Shown: positions 24,596 to 36,054 of the stretch, one piece after another
Numbering within the stretch: position 1 is the stretch's first letter
Layout of the letters: every line of letters begins with the position of its first letter
Assembly (NCBI GenBank): GCA_965153455.1
Contig: OZ234498.1
Coordinates: 13,950,001 to 14,014,000 of the forward strand
DNA length: 64,000 nucleotides
DNA from: Sphagnum compactum
Lineage: Eukaryota > Bryophyta > Sphagnopsida > Sphagnales
Direction: 5' to 3'
Program-made: the position numbers and the translations under genes
Notes under the pieces: generated by a model
Told to the model about the DNA's origin: nothing
Database searches by the model: none
What the model saw: the letters and a program-made list of their open reading frames with translations, nothing else

Positions 24596-26330
24596 ATTTC
24601 GCAGCACAGTTGATGTACCCAGAACCCACAAGAACCCTGCAACTAAGAATGTAAAGTACATAATGGTCACTATCCATGTGAGGACTTATTCAAAGTGAAA
24701 ATTTTGTCGCTCTTCTACCACTATGCAGGCATCCTGCTTTTGGACTGGCTCACCCACATGGTGAAGATTTTCATCAGAGATTATGATTGGGTGATTTGGA
24801 AGTATTGCTGAGGCAAAAGACTAGGACAGAGGCTTGTGAAAATGTGTAGTTTTTGTGTTTGGGTATCTTGTTTATTTTTCTTTGCTCATTGTTCTGGAAT
24901 TACTTCCCTCTCTTATTGTTGAGATAAATGTCAGAACACAAAGGATTCAGCTCCTTCTCTGTACATGTACATGTGAAAACCAATTGAATACAGTGAATTC
25001 TCTTGAGAGCTAATAACTGTGGGAGCTTGGAAGGAAAGATGCACAGCCTGTTGGGTGATTTTGCAAATGTTGTGTAAGTTAAGATTTCAAGTGTTTTTGA
25101 ATCTGTAGGTTGAGGTTTTGTTGTTGTGCAATTGGATTGTGGTGTAATGGCCTGGGGTTGCATGGTGATTTTGGCAGGAGGGTGCACCTGAGAGGAACAA
25201 AGGTAAGATGGCAACAGGTCCATCCTGTTCTCAGGAGTATTATTTCAAGAGTGTAATGCAAAGCTCTTGTACCCGAATTGACCAACAAAATGGAGTTCAG
25301 TGCAACCAATTCCATCTCTGGCCTTTGCTTTGCAAGCACAGAATAAATTTGTCCACTGGTATGTACAGAGTAATTGAGCATCAGGCCTGTCAGCCAGTGT
25401 TCAAAAGTTATGTTAAAGCACTGCCACAGCCAAAATCTCGAATCCTTTCACATATAACTACATATAGTGCACCACTTTTTCTCAGGTCTAGGGTCTTGTC
25501 ATTGTTCTTGGGGCTGCCTTGTGCCTGAGTCGGTAGTAGATTGCAGTCTCTCTCCTTTGGGTTTTGTGATGCTATTGGAAAGGTTTGTGAAAAATGGGAA
25601 ACAAGTTTTCCACTGATTTGCTTCATGCTGTTGTGCTGTTACCATGAGACGTCAGAGAGGAATGAAGTACTACTTTTTGTAACCAAAAATCATCTGCAGA
25701 AAAATTCTTCTAGTGTATTTGGGGGCCACAGTACCAAGCGGAACTTTTCCTCTGCAGAGGGTGGGGCACTTTGAAAAATGGAATGCTTGCTCAAGTGGGC
25801 ATTTTGCTTTTTCCTGTGATACCTGGAGGGTATTTGTCGGGTATCACAGAAAAATAAGTACCCTCTTCTCTGCCTTGGACAGGCGCTTATTTTGGGAACA
25901 CCATGCTCCTCGAGCACTACCTTACTCTAATCAGTGCAGCTAGTTGCCTATTATATGTCAAAAAATAAAAAAAGACCAATGTCAATTAGACTAAGTTTTC
26001 AGACATCATTAGTGGTTTGTCCAGGTTTGGATATCTCAATATGAGCATCTCCAACCAAACCCATATCTGTGCTCTTCCCAAGTTTACCACATCCAACATA
26101 AAGGACTTATTGTTTCCCCCTCCCCATCCATCTATTAAGGTTGTTTGTTTGTTCTTTTGTTTTGATTTGTTGCATTGAGATCTCCCAAACCACAACAACC
26201 CCTTACCATGCTCCTGGTACGATTGGCCAAGTGCACCAAGCTGGTTTTGTAATGTCACACCTATGGTGCAAGAGTTATTGCATGTTGATCAATTTTGTCA
26301 TTCAAAATTCAATCAAATCAAGTTTAATTA
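24596..26330. other. 3' flank of FPG and intergenic DNA
   Basis: Probably includes the FPG 3' UTR (to about 24900 by composition). A hairpin at about 25809-25856 pairs 'tttttcctgtgatacc' with 'ggtatcacagaaaaa' around a 16-base loop. No gene recognised. Confidence 0.45.
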
Positions 26331-26515
26331 TTTTAGGGCAATTGGGGTGCATTGATGGTCATGTTGGAAGGCTCTTGATGAGTAGGGTTTTATGGAGGCG
26401 ATTCATGATCATAAAATTAAATTTTTTAGGGCAACCGAGGTGTGCTCTTGGTACTGTATGAAAGCCCTTGATGATTTGAGTTTTATGGAGGTGATTTCAT
26501 AATTTTAAAACATTA
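26331..26515. repeat. Tandem duplication of about 92 bp
   Basis: Two adjacent diverged units each begin 'ttagggcaa', then 'gaggtg' or 'ggggtg', then 'ttgatga', then 'gttttatggagg-gatt' (26331-26424 and 26425-26515). A weaker third unit may precede them. Non-coding. Confidence 0.55.
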
Positions 26516-28585
26516 GGCGAGAGAGGTATTCAATTTTGAGTAACATTTGTCATGCAAAATTCAGTAAAAATTCACATTTTTAATGAAAATTAGGTTTAAG
26601 ACTAGGGCTAGAGAAGTTATACCATTCAATATTACAATATGTGCTCATGGATATAGCCCACATTAATAGACATGATATATTGGACTATTAAAATATAGTC
26701 ACATGGGCCAATCTTTATGGCTGGCTAATGAAAAACATTCATCCATTTTCCTTTATTGGTGATCCTAGAGATCACTGTATCCTATGCTCATTTACAAAAC
26801 CAAACTAAGTTTCATTCAAAGGATTCTATTACAGACCATTGTATTCCTATCCATGGAGATGTTCTAGTTCCCTTGTGTGGAGAAGTGGTGGTTTCTATAA
26901 GATCACCATACATCACCATCACAATCTAAGCTTTTTGTCTGATTTTCAATGTCTGCATGTTCATTCCCTCACTAAACCACAAAAGGTTGTATCTTAAACC
27001 CTATAACCCTTTGATCAGTAAATAGGATGTACTACTATTTCACTAGTACACATCTTTCAACTCAATCACTAATGATATGAATCCTGAATTCTCAAAGCAA
27101 TCTCACAACACAAATGGCCATCATACTTAACACAACCGCCTTTTGATGAATCTTTCCCTCGTTGCCCAACAATATTGCTCGTTTCTAGTTATTCTTTTGA
27201 TCCCCTCCTCCTATGCTACATGACATATGTATGTTTAGGTTCCTAATGATGTTCACCTTGTTGTTTACAATGGGTAAATCCCTAGAGTGGGGGACATTGC
27301 TCAATTGTGGGGCTGGACTGGGCTACCACTTCAGCCTAAGCCCCTTTGGGAGTGCCCCCCACTTAGGGCTTTACCTTACACCTAAAGAACTGGTAGACTT
27401 TTTCTAGTGTATGTGGAGGGTGCATTAAGCTCAGGAAAATGACTACCTCAACAGAGGATGGCATATTCTGCCCAAGGTGCCCTCTTCTCCCAAATAAAAT
27501 CACAGCCATGCATTTCAAAAACAAAATGCTACCGATTCTTTATGTCAAGCAAGGACCTCAAATAGAGCACTCTTGTGCTGGGCTTCTCATCACCACACAG
27601 CAGCCCCATTCTCAGTCCATATGCTGGGCTTCATGAGCTTGATGTGGAGAGAGAAAGGGGCGGGGAGAAGGGGGCAAAGCTGAAAGAAACCAACAGCAGG
27701 CTGGATGAAGATGACCTTTGGCAGCAGATGTGACTTCTTGATGCAAGCCTCTCTCAGGAATCTCCTGAGTCCTTAACCCCTAAAGGTCTGGGTGGACCAA
27801 ATTGGTTGGCTGGCTTTTCGGTGTAGGTATTTCTGAATTCTCTGACAATTAGGGGTTAAAGAGTGTGCATAATTGTTGCTTTGTTGTCTTGCATCATTGT
27901 TGCTTTGCTCTCTGAATTGTCATTCGGTGGATGGCACATTCATTCCATATGCAGCAGCAGCACATAGTCTCATTGTCGAGGTCTCATAGTAGAGGTTTTG
28001 AGAATGCTCCAATGTGACAATTGGAGGTTGCCTTGGTCAATATTTCCTAATGGCACTGTTTAGTTGGAAATATGAAACAAGTTTTGGAGCTTGTCATTTT
28101 CCCAGGATGCTTTTTTTTTTTGGTTTTTTGGGTTGTTCTTGTCAAACTCATCAAGTGTCCTTCAGCAAAATTGGTCTTTGTTTAATTTGGTGACTTGTGG
28201 AAGTCTGCTCTGTCCTTCCACAACACAGAACATTGACTGCTTATTTGCCTCTGGAGAGCTGCCTAATAGTGTGTACACTGTGCCTGAGCTGAATAAACCA
28301 TGGATTTACATGGAAGCAAAGTTCATTTATCTTTGATAGGGCTTAGCTCCCAGGGGTGATGGCTCAATGGTACACAACATTGTTTGATGCCAGAAAAGTC
28401 CTAAATTCAAGCTTCAAACCCATTGAAGTTTTGTCATGTCCTTTACCACTGGGCTTGACTTGGGGACATTGGCAACAGCTTGTCAGTTGGCTCTACTGTT
28501 AGAGTTCTCAGGAAAAAAAAAAAGAACTTTACTAAACTTCTATTACTATCACAAACTTGCCCCCTCTTGCCCCCTCTATGTATTG
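26516..28585. other. Intergenic DNA
   Basis: Moderately AT-rich with no recognisable gene. The segment 27280-27430 resembles 28985-29060 ('gggctt-cct-tac-taaag-act-g', then 'tggtgta-ttgga-gg'), so both may be fragments of one dispersed repeat. Confidence 0.4.
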
Positions 28586-28793
28586 TGCTTTTATAACATT
28601 TTAAAAATGTGTTCAAAATTAAATATTATTGAAGTGTTGATAATCATTGATATGATGTTGCAATGATATATTGTAATATAATGAGCAATCATCACAATGT
28701 GTTACAATGTTATTACAACATCATATCGATGATTGTATCAACATTTCCTTAGCACTTAACTTTGAACACACTACTATAATGTTGCAAAAGCAC
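28586..28793. mobile_element. Foldback (MITE-like) element of about 208 bp
   Basis: The left and right halves are imperfect inverted copies of each other almost to the centre. 'gataatcattgatatgatgtt' (left) pairs with 'aacatcatatcgatgatt' (right), 'tgtgttcaaa' with 'tttgaacaca', and outer 'tgcttttataaca' with 'tgttgcaaaagca'. Nothing is coded. It would form a long hairpin if transcribed. Confidence 0.7.
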
Positions 28794-29720
28794 AAATACA
28801 TGAAGAGGCAAGTTTGTGAAGGGCTAAACAATGCATACAAATTAGGAACTCACTGAGAGCTAATCCTAAGGCTTTTGAGAGACCATAAGAACTTGGCTGA
28901 CATGCATTTAGGTTTTTGAAATGCAAAGTGAGCATTCCCGCTAGTATGGAGGTCATCATATTTACAAAAAAACATAATGCCCACTGAAGCAGCACATAAT
29001 GCCAGGGCTTCCCTCTATACATAAAGCACTTGGAGAAATTTCCCTGGTGTACTTGGAAGGCACCTTATATATGTGAATATCCCTTGTAGAAAAGAGGAGG
29101 GATCTGATGGCCATTTATAGGCATAAGGTTCCTCCCACACTTAAGGAGTAGGTGTAAGAGCCCTCCTGCTCATATGCCTGGCCATCTGCAAATGTTTTTA
29201 CTCATAATAGGGTTCCTAAAGCCCAAGGGGGTCAGGGACATTGTTCCCAAAATGTAGGCCCGGACTCAGCTACCATCTTATTGTTTGCTGGACCAGTGCC
29301 TACGTTGCCCCATTAGTCCCACCCCACATTCTGCTCCTGGCTTAGACAAGGGGACATACAGTGCCAAGGATTCAGTTAAGTCTGGCAGTGAGTGAGTGCA
29401 AAATGGAGAACTACTTACAAGTGTGTAGGAACAACACAAGCTGAAAAAGTATTGTGTCTCTGTTTGTGCTTAATAAGAAAGTAATAACCGCCGGGTCTGT
29501 GTATTTGACAAAATCATGTAATCTAAGAACTGACCGGTTTGGATTATTTAGAAAAAAAAAATCAGAATCGTAAAATCGCTGGGTCTGGGTATTTGAAAAA
29601 TCAAAATCAAAGAACCATTGGTTTTGGGTATTTCAAAAACCTCAAAGAACCACCAAGTTTCATATGAAAGAACCAACAGTTTTCTAGGCGGTTGTTTGAC
29701 TTTTACCCCCAAAAATTTGA
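28794..29720. other. Intergenic DNA
   Basis: No gene recognised. From about 29480 a phrase 'gggtctg-gtatttga' recurs irregularly, leading into the exact tandem repeat below. Confidence 0.4.
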
Positions 29721-29721
29721 G

Positions 29722-29819
29722 AACTGTGGTTACATATCGTGACCAGGTATTTGATTTCTTTATAACTGTGGTTACATATCGTGACCAGGTATTTGATTTT
29801 TTTACAACTGTGGTTAGAG
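29722..29819. repeat. 42-bp tandem repeat, about 2.3 copies
   Basis: Units start at 29722, 29764 and 29806 with 'aactgtggtta'. The first two share 'catatcgtgaccaggtattt' exactly and differ by only a few bases at the end. A period of 42 keeps the frame open, which explains the 73-codon frame across it (29618-29839). Confidence 0.8.
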
Positions 29820-30104
29820 GTGGCTCTTTGCTTTTATGATAAGTGTGGTTATCAACTCGGATACTCAGACTGATACCCAGTGAAGGTTGGTGCAGTTTCT
29901 AATACCCACCCGACACCGGTTCTTTCCACTTTAGGGCAGGTTATATCATTTTTGGAAAACCCACCAAGGCAAGTTCCGTATAAAAGTTCTTGTAAATGAA
30001 AGAACATGTATTATAGATTTTTTTAATCTTCCTCATTTGGAAGAATGGGCCTGTTTTGAATATTTCAATTCTTCACGACTGCCGGTTCCTTCCATGAACA
30101 GTTA

Positions 30105-30465
30105 GTTCTCTCTTCACCAGTGCCCCATCCACTGGATGCCCCTTATTACTCAGTTGTGGATGAACCTTAACTGAGATAATATTTGGTTTCACCCTGGTAA
30201 CCAACTCTGTAAATAGGTCTCATATCTTGGTAGATAGGTAGGAAAATAGGTAAGTAGATGGTTTATTCATAGGTAAGAGCTGTTTTTACTACCTACTAAC
30301 AACACACACTTGTGGGTTGTTAGTAGGTAGGTAGAAAAAAAAAGCAACTGAGCTAACCACCATGGTTAGCTAGAAAACTGGAACCCAACAGAAAACTGTT
30401 TCCTGACCACTTACCATTCATCCTTCATGCTGCGCTGGTGGGTGCTGGTTCACTGTGGCCAGAGC
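30105..30465 (-). mobile_element. MITE family member (copy 3 of 3), inverted
   Basis: The reverse complement matches copies 1 and 2 in order: a 'cagtgaaccagcaccc' end (right side, about 30441-30457), then 'catgaaggatgaatggtaag', 'gctaaccatggtggttagct', a 'ctacctacctactaacaac' tract, and the 'tcatccacaactgagtaata' end on the left. Non-coding. Confidence 0.6.
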
Positions 30466-30538
30466 GAGCTGACCTAACCCTAACCTAAACCTAACCCTAT
30501 CTCAACTATTCACTGACTGCCTAATTGGATGCATAATA
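30466..30538. other. Short spacer with CCTAA runs
   Basis: Contains 'gacctaaccctaacctaaacctaa' (from about 30470), a small degenerate telomere-like tract. Nothing else is visible. Confidence 0.4.
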
Positions 30539-30951
30539 GAGATATCCGTAACGTCAGGAAAAGACAACTCGAGTACCCTGAGTTTGGTCATACCCTGAGA
30601 TTAAAACAAAACCTGCAAAAAAGTACATTAGCATTCAAGTTGGGGGGGCTGAAACTCAGGAACCATGAATTTTGATGGTTCCTGAGTTTCACCCTGTCTT
30701 TCTTTTTTCCTGAGCGCCTCCACTGCTGCTGAGATTCAGCATTTCGTACTGAGTTTGCATTTTAAACGGAGATTTAATAAAATTTCCTTACTTTGCGGAT
30801 ACCACTAAAAGAGGGGTTAGGGGGTGAAAGGAGGCCCAAAGGTGTTAGTCGGGTCTGCTGTTGTGTGCCCCAAAAAAAAAAAAAAAAACAAAAAGAAAGA
30901 AAGAGGAGGCCCAAAGGCAGGGTGAAGACAGGGTGACTCGACGGATATCTC
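30539..30951. mobile_element. MITE with GAGATATCCGT inverted ends (copy 1)
   Basis: GAGATATCCGT at 30539-30549 and its exact inverse ACGGATATCTC at 30941-30951 bound a 413-bp non-coding element. TA lies on both sides (30537-30538 and 30952-30953), as expected of a TA target-site duplication. Copy 2 is at 33478-33872. An internal perfect 16-bp stem (30651-30666 with 30675-30690) encloses an 8-base loop. The ends and TA duplication would suit a Tc1/mariner-like mobiliser, but I cannot name the family. Confidence 0.8.
30843..30903 (+). mobile_element. Short retroposon insertion with poly-A tail and 14-bp TSD
   Basis: A 61-base insert ends in an A-rich tail (about 30871-30903). It is flanked by identical copies of AGGAGGCCCAAAGG at 30829-30842 and 30904-30917. 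The sister MITE copy at 33478-33872 has this target sequence once, nearly unchanged, and lacks the insert, so it serves as the empty site. The body is too short to assign to a LINE or SINE family. Confidence 0.8.
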
Positions 30952-30953
30952 TA

Positions 30954-33477
30954 ATGTATCCAGAAGTTTGTGAACCAGGTTACATTTTTGGGAAAAACAA
31001 CAGGGACTGGAACCAGGGATTAACAATTAACTGCTAGTTTCAATCTGGGTTAGTAAGAACTGAATCTGAATTCAGAGTTAATTTTCAGAACTGGAACCAG
31101 AATTGGAATTATTCTTTTGCAGAACCGGACCCAAAAAATAAATAAATAAATTATATATTACATATAGTAAAGGAAGAAAGTAGCTTCCCTTTAATCCGGA
31201 CGGACAATAGCTACGGACAATAGCTAAATATAGCGAGGATGTCAAGTCGAAGGGTGGGACAATGTGTGCGCGTGCACGCGGGTGCGGGATGGCCTCTCAA
31301 CCGCTCTTGCGAGCTCCCAGGAAGAAGTGAGAATGTAGCAAGGCAAACGCTCCCGGGCTCCTCCGAATGCACTTAGCGAAGCAAGTTTTCTAATGGTACT
31401 AGGGGTTTTGATTTGTTGAGCTTTTACAGTGATTGTGCCAATTAGGTCTGGGTTTGCCTAGACTAGCAGCTCTCAAGACCTCGTTCACACGGACCTATCT
31501 ATAACTGTACAATAAACTGCCCATTGGCTGACAACTCTTTTTGTTCTTATATCTGCCCGCTTCCCGGGAAAACTGACTGCATTGCCTGACCATATTAGAA
31601 ATTTCTGACTCTGCCCAACGGGTGAGTTTTTGAAGAATTCTGCCCTTTCAATGAAGACTTGCAAGAGTAGAATAGAGAGTCCAAAGAAATGGGCTAGTGT
31701 TAGGCCCAAATTTTTTTGGGTCTAGTTTTTCGCAATATTCAATAAGTGGTTCCATCATTAATGTATACATCACATACATGGATGTTGCGTGCACAAAATC
31801 AAATATGGCTATATAACTAGCGAATAAATCTTATAATTGAGCATATAGTTTTCAACATTAAGGTAGGGGGCAAGAAACCATTTTACTTCTTTATTTAGTT
31901 GTGGGGTGTAACATACCTAGTCAACATTTGTGCTAAAAGAAACACATATAAAAGATTATATTCATTTTAAGAGAGGTACAAATGTGATTGCCCAACATTT
32001 TATATGATTCTATCATAACGCCAAGTTATTTTCTCATGGGAAACAAAACTAGTTGACAATTACATAGAATTTTTTTTCTTCTGAAAAATAGAATTTGAAA
32101 CAATAATACATGAAAATGGAAATGGAGATGACTAAAAAATTCAAAAAAATAAGTGTGAATGTTATTTGTCCAGCACAAAAATATATCTGCAAAATGCAAC
32201 TAACACGAAGAACATTAGTATTTGAATTTATGTCTTCACATTTAGGAATTGAAGTTCTAGTTGAACATTACAATTTTTTTGCGGAGCAGTGCTCTAAGTA
32301 GGTGAGCGAAGAAGTGAAGACCTTGTTGGGCTTGTGATTATATTTTATACATAGCAAATTACATTTTGAAAATCTAACATGATATTCTTCCATTGATTGA
32401 TACATGCAAATCACATAGCCTTTGCCAATCCAATAAAACATAAATTCAAGCATGACATAAATGGATTTTTTAATAACTATTTTACAACATTAATCATTTA
32501 ATACATCGCATTTTCACATATAAAAATATTTGTTCATGCACAAGACCTATTTCCTCTAAACAAGTTAGGCAAAACATGATCACATGCCATATTTCAATCA
32601 CAAAACAAAAATTTCATAACATATATTCTGTAGTCTCTAGACATCATATCATAATTAGATGATGGTGACAAGATTAGAGAAGATACAATCATTCGTTTGG
32701 GCACCTCGTACCATAAATTTGAAAGGTCCTCTCAGTATTGAAATGTGAGGGTTTTGGATGATACTTTCCATACGAGAGAATTGAAATTGATTTATATGGC
32801 TTAAGGTTTTGGATTTGAGATTTTAAGGGTTTTGGTGTGCGAATATTACAAATTATATTAGACATATTTGCAAGGTCATTAGAACCCATGAACAAAACCC
32901 TAGGTTTCATAAACTAAGGATGACAATCAAAATGCAAAATGGGATTGCACCAAAAGGAAATAATTTAAGATTGTTTGAATTTCTTCTTATTTCTTATTTT
33001 ACCTAGGGGTCTACCTAGGTATCTAAGGCTTATTAAGGGGATTGCACAAAGTGTATTTAAAGGGTCAGTTAGGAATTTCCTCAGTTAAAGGTTATCTAAG
33101 GGTCATTCAAAGAACTATTTAGGATTGAGTCGTAATGCAAAAATGGGTTGCATAGAACCTAGTATATAGGAGGTTCCCCAAGGATTACCTAAAAGGCTAC
33201 CTAGGAGCTACGTAAAAGCTACTTAAGAAATAAATAGGTTGGTAGGTTGGGGGCCTAGGCAAGAAGGTGGGTACCCTATATAAACAAATAGTTAGGTGGG
33301 TACACAACCTAGGTAGGTCTTTAACCTTAGGTAGGTAGACCCTTTAGGCAAGGTGTTTACTCTATGTTCGAGCATATTAATCATGCTGAAAATGGCAATC
33401 TAAACCCCCACACTATTCATAACATCTTTACATATTAGATGCAAGATCAATAAAACAGTAAAAAATGCTTAGGTCCA
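30954..33477. other. Intergenic DNA with a CpG-rich patch
   Basis: 31180-31400 is markedly GC- and CpG-rich, with a purine-pyrimidine alternation (tgtgcgcgtgcacgcg, about 31262-31280). 31440-31720 has a different, more balanced composition. From about 33000 to 33370 a degenerate 'cctaggtag' tract dominates. No gene was recognised in any of these. Confidence 0.4.
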
Positions 33478-33872
33478 GAGTTATCCGTAGTAAGAAAAAC
33501 ACAGCACGAGAACCCTAAGTTTGGTCATACACAGGGTGAGATTTTTTTAAAAACATGTAAAAAAGTACATTAGCGTTCAAGGGGGGGGTGAAACTCAAAA
33601 AAACCATCAATTTTGGTGGTAAACTGAGTTTCATCCTGTCTTTCCTTTTTCCTGAGCGCCTCCACTGCTGCTACATATATTTTCACTGCTCCTAACTGCA
33701 CAACTACTATAGTTAATCTCGAACCTTGTGCATTGAATGCCGAGTTTTTCAGCTTTTCATACTGAGATTAATAAAATGTCTTTACTTTGTGCAGATACCA
33801 CTGAAAGAGGGGACAAGGGGTGAAAGGAGGCCCAAAGACAGGGTGAAGACAGGGCTACTTTATGGATAACTC
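33478..33872. mobile_element. MITE with GAGTTATCCGT inverted ends (copy 2)
   Basis: Ends GAGTTATCC (33478-33486) and GGATAACTC (33864-33872) are inverted repeats. The interior is co-linear with 30539-30951, including 'aaaaaagtacattagc' and 'cctgagcgcctccactgctgct'. Relative to copy 1 it has an extra segment near 33675-33745 and lacks the poly-A retroposon. TA follows on the right; the left flank is CA, so that duplication may be mutated. Confidence 0.75.
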
Positions 33873-34418
33873 TACGGTTCAGAAGATTTGCTTGGATCTT
33901 ATTTGACAAGGTTTTGATTTAAAGAAGAATATGAGCCAGCAGTGAAGAAGGCAGTGGCCACAGGTAAAGCATTTTGTTCCCAGCTTTGACAAAATCGAGG
34001 CCAAAGAAACCACAGTTTAGGATACATCACCAATCCAAAACTCACCTTCACCCGGCGGTTCTGCACTTATGACATGCACAAGAGGTGGTTCTGGGTCAAG
34101 TTGAAGCCTTCTCTGTGTGTCAAAGTTTTCTTTCCCAATTTAATTCCAAAGACCTTCGGTTTTGTTATTTTAGATGCCTCTGAAATGTTAAAGAGGTTTG
34201 CAACTAAATCTCAAGGCCTGAAATAAATTCTAACATTTAAAGTTATTGAACTGGATTATCACACGTAAATTAATTCCAAAACTAGGTCTAGCCTTTCGAA
34301 AAAAGCAAATATTTTTTTTGCTCTCTCAAACAGGACTTTTCTTCAATTTTGTGATATCGAATGTTTGTGGAACTTTTCCAAAAAAATAGCAAGATTACTC
34401 AAATTTACACTAGAAAAA
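33873..34418. other. Intergenic DNA
   Basis: No gene or bounded repeat recognised. Confidence 0.4.
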
Positions 34419-35040
34419 CTAGTTGTGTTTGCCCCATACATGCTTGGTAAAACCTAAAATCATACATGCATGTCTACTATCTAAGGGCAACAACAAATTT
34501 TTATAACAGAAAGTGCAACAACAATATAAACAAATTTATCAATTAAAAATTAATTTCATTATGATTTTTGTTATTAAATCTTCATAAAAGCCTTATTGAA
34601 GTTTTAAAAATAACACCAAATTAATTAATTTTTAATTATTTCAAAAATATATATATAAATTCTAATTTATTTTAAAAATTGATGTGTTTTATTTTAATCT
34701 ATTTTTGCATAATCTTTCAAATCAAAATTTTAAGAATCCCATTTTAATAAGATTTGAAGGAATTGAAGCTAATTATTTGTATGTTTATCAAATTCATTTA
34801 AAAAATTAATCATATGAAATTTTTTAACATTTCATAGTGATATGAAGCCTCCTGATACAAAAAGGCAAGTGGCAACCCAAAAAAATAAAATGATAAAAGG
34901 GATGATTAAATTAGTTACCCAACATTCCTAATTTGAGAAGAAACCCAACAAGTAGATGGGTAGACTTCAAAACAACCCAACAATGATGGGTGCACCCAAA
35001 ATCTACACATGCCCATCCATTAACTTGGGGCAATAATAAA
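34419..35040. repeat. Dispersed ~600-bp repeat, partner of 56657-57250
   Basis: Co-linear direct match over the whole length. Examples are 'tagttgtgtttgcc', 'atgcttggtaaaacctaaaa', 'gatacaaaaaggcaagt', 'gagaagaaacccaac' and 'cacatgcccatccatta'. Both copies are AT-rich and non-coding. They may be solo LTRs or non-autonomous elements, but I could not find diagnostic ends. Confidence 0.65.
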
Positions 35041-35272
35041 ATTTTCCAAAATTTCCCCCAAAAATATTCAAAGTACCTAGGAGTTTAAGATAGAAGTCTC
35101 AACAACTTTTGCTAGAATTGCTCCATCCATGATTGCCGTGTAATGTAAGGATTTAGAGCGTTTCAGAAGCAAGCCAGTTAGTTATGTTGTTCAGTCGCCA
35201 ACTATAGTTTAGTTACTACCTAACTCACCCAAACCCAGGTACTCACTCACTCACTCACTCAGGTTTGGTGAG

Positions 35273-36054
35273 AAGCGGTGTTTTCTTTTGGCGAAATCTC
35301 GCAAAAATTTCGACCTGAAAAATATGACTTCGACCAATACAAAGGGGTTTTCAAGGAAAATTTTGACACAAAATTCGCCATTTTCGAAGGAAAAAAAATC
35401 CAAATTGTCATATTTTTATCATAAGTTCCAGTAGGTAGTCAAGAATATAGAAGGAGTCTGGTTTTCTTTTTTACTTTCATATCTAGTTTGTAGCCAAATC
35501 TGGCTAAATCATCTTATTGAGTGTTATCCCTCCATATCTTTGTGTGATGTGTACCAGTTCTTTTTTTTTGGGGGCGAAAAATGGACAAATGGCGACACAC
35601 GGCCTCAAATTTCTGGCGAACTTTTTTCCTTTTTCTCAAAAAGAATTCGCCAAACTTCCCCCTATTTTGGGGAGCGTGTTGCTACCAGTCTATCTCCTGG
35701 CAACAAATTTAATGATCCTGTACCAAAGTACAGCCATTGAAGGCCAAATCTGTCTGAATCTGTCTGGGGATACTTGCCAGTGTTGTTACAGTCCAGGGTT
35801 TCTTTTAAGGATTTTGTGATGTAGCCAAAGTGACGATCATTCACAAAATAATTTTGCCAAATTTGGTTACATACTAGAGATAAAAGTAGAAAATAAAAAA
35901 TAGAATCCTTCTATATTCGTGGCTACATACTGGAACCCATCTTCAAATCTGGCGAATTTGGGTCAAATTTTTTCCATGAAAAATCCTTAGTACAGGTCGA
36001 AATCATATTTCGCAGATCGACATTTGGGAAAGATTCGCCAGTAAAAGAAACAAT
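35273..36054. mobile_element. Foldback element of about 780 bp with ~200-bp inverted ends
   Basis: The first ~240 bases are repeated inverted at about 35845-36054. 'gtgttttcttttggcgaa' pairs with the inverse of 'ttcgccagtaaaagaaac', 'atttcgacctg' with 'caggtcgaaat', and 'tatagaaggagtc' with 'gaatccttctata'. The long inverted ends recall Mutator-like or foldback elements. The centre (about 35540-35840) has open frames but no transposase features. A related left arm is embedded in 43200-43440 and 47565-47800. Confidence 0.75.

Noticed and set aside
28337-28440. Possible tRNA-derived SINE (A-box-like 'tggctcaatggt')
   Set aside because: The A box is good, but the downstream 'attcaagcttcaaa' is a poor B box. 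No poly-A tail or target duplication is visible, and no tRNA cloverleaf can be drawn.
35540-35819. Open frames in the centre of the foldback element as a transposase
   Set aside because: They overlap in two frames, are short, and show no catalytic motif.
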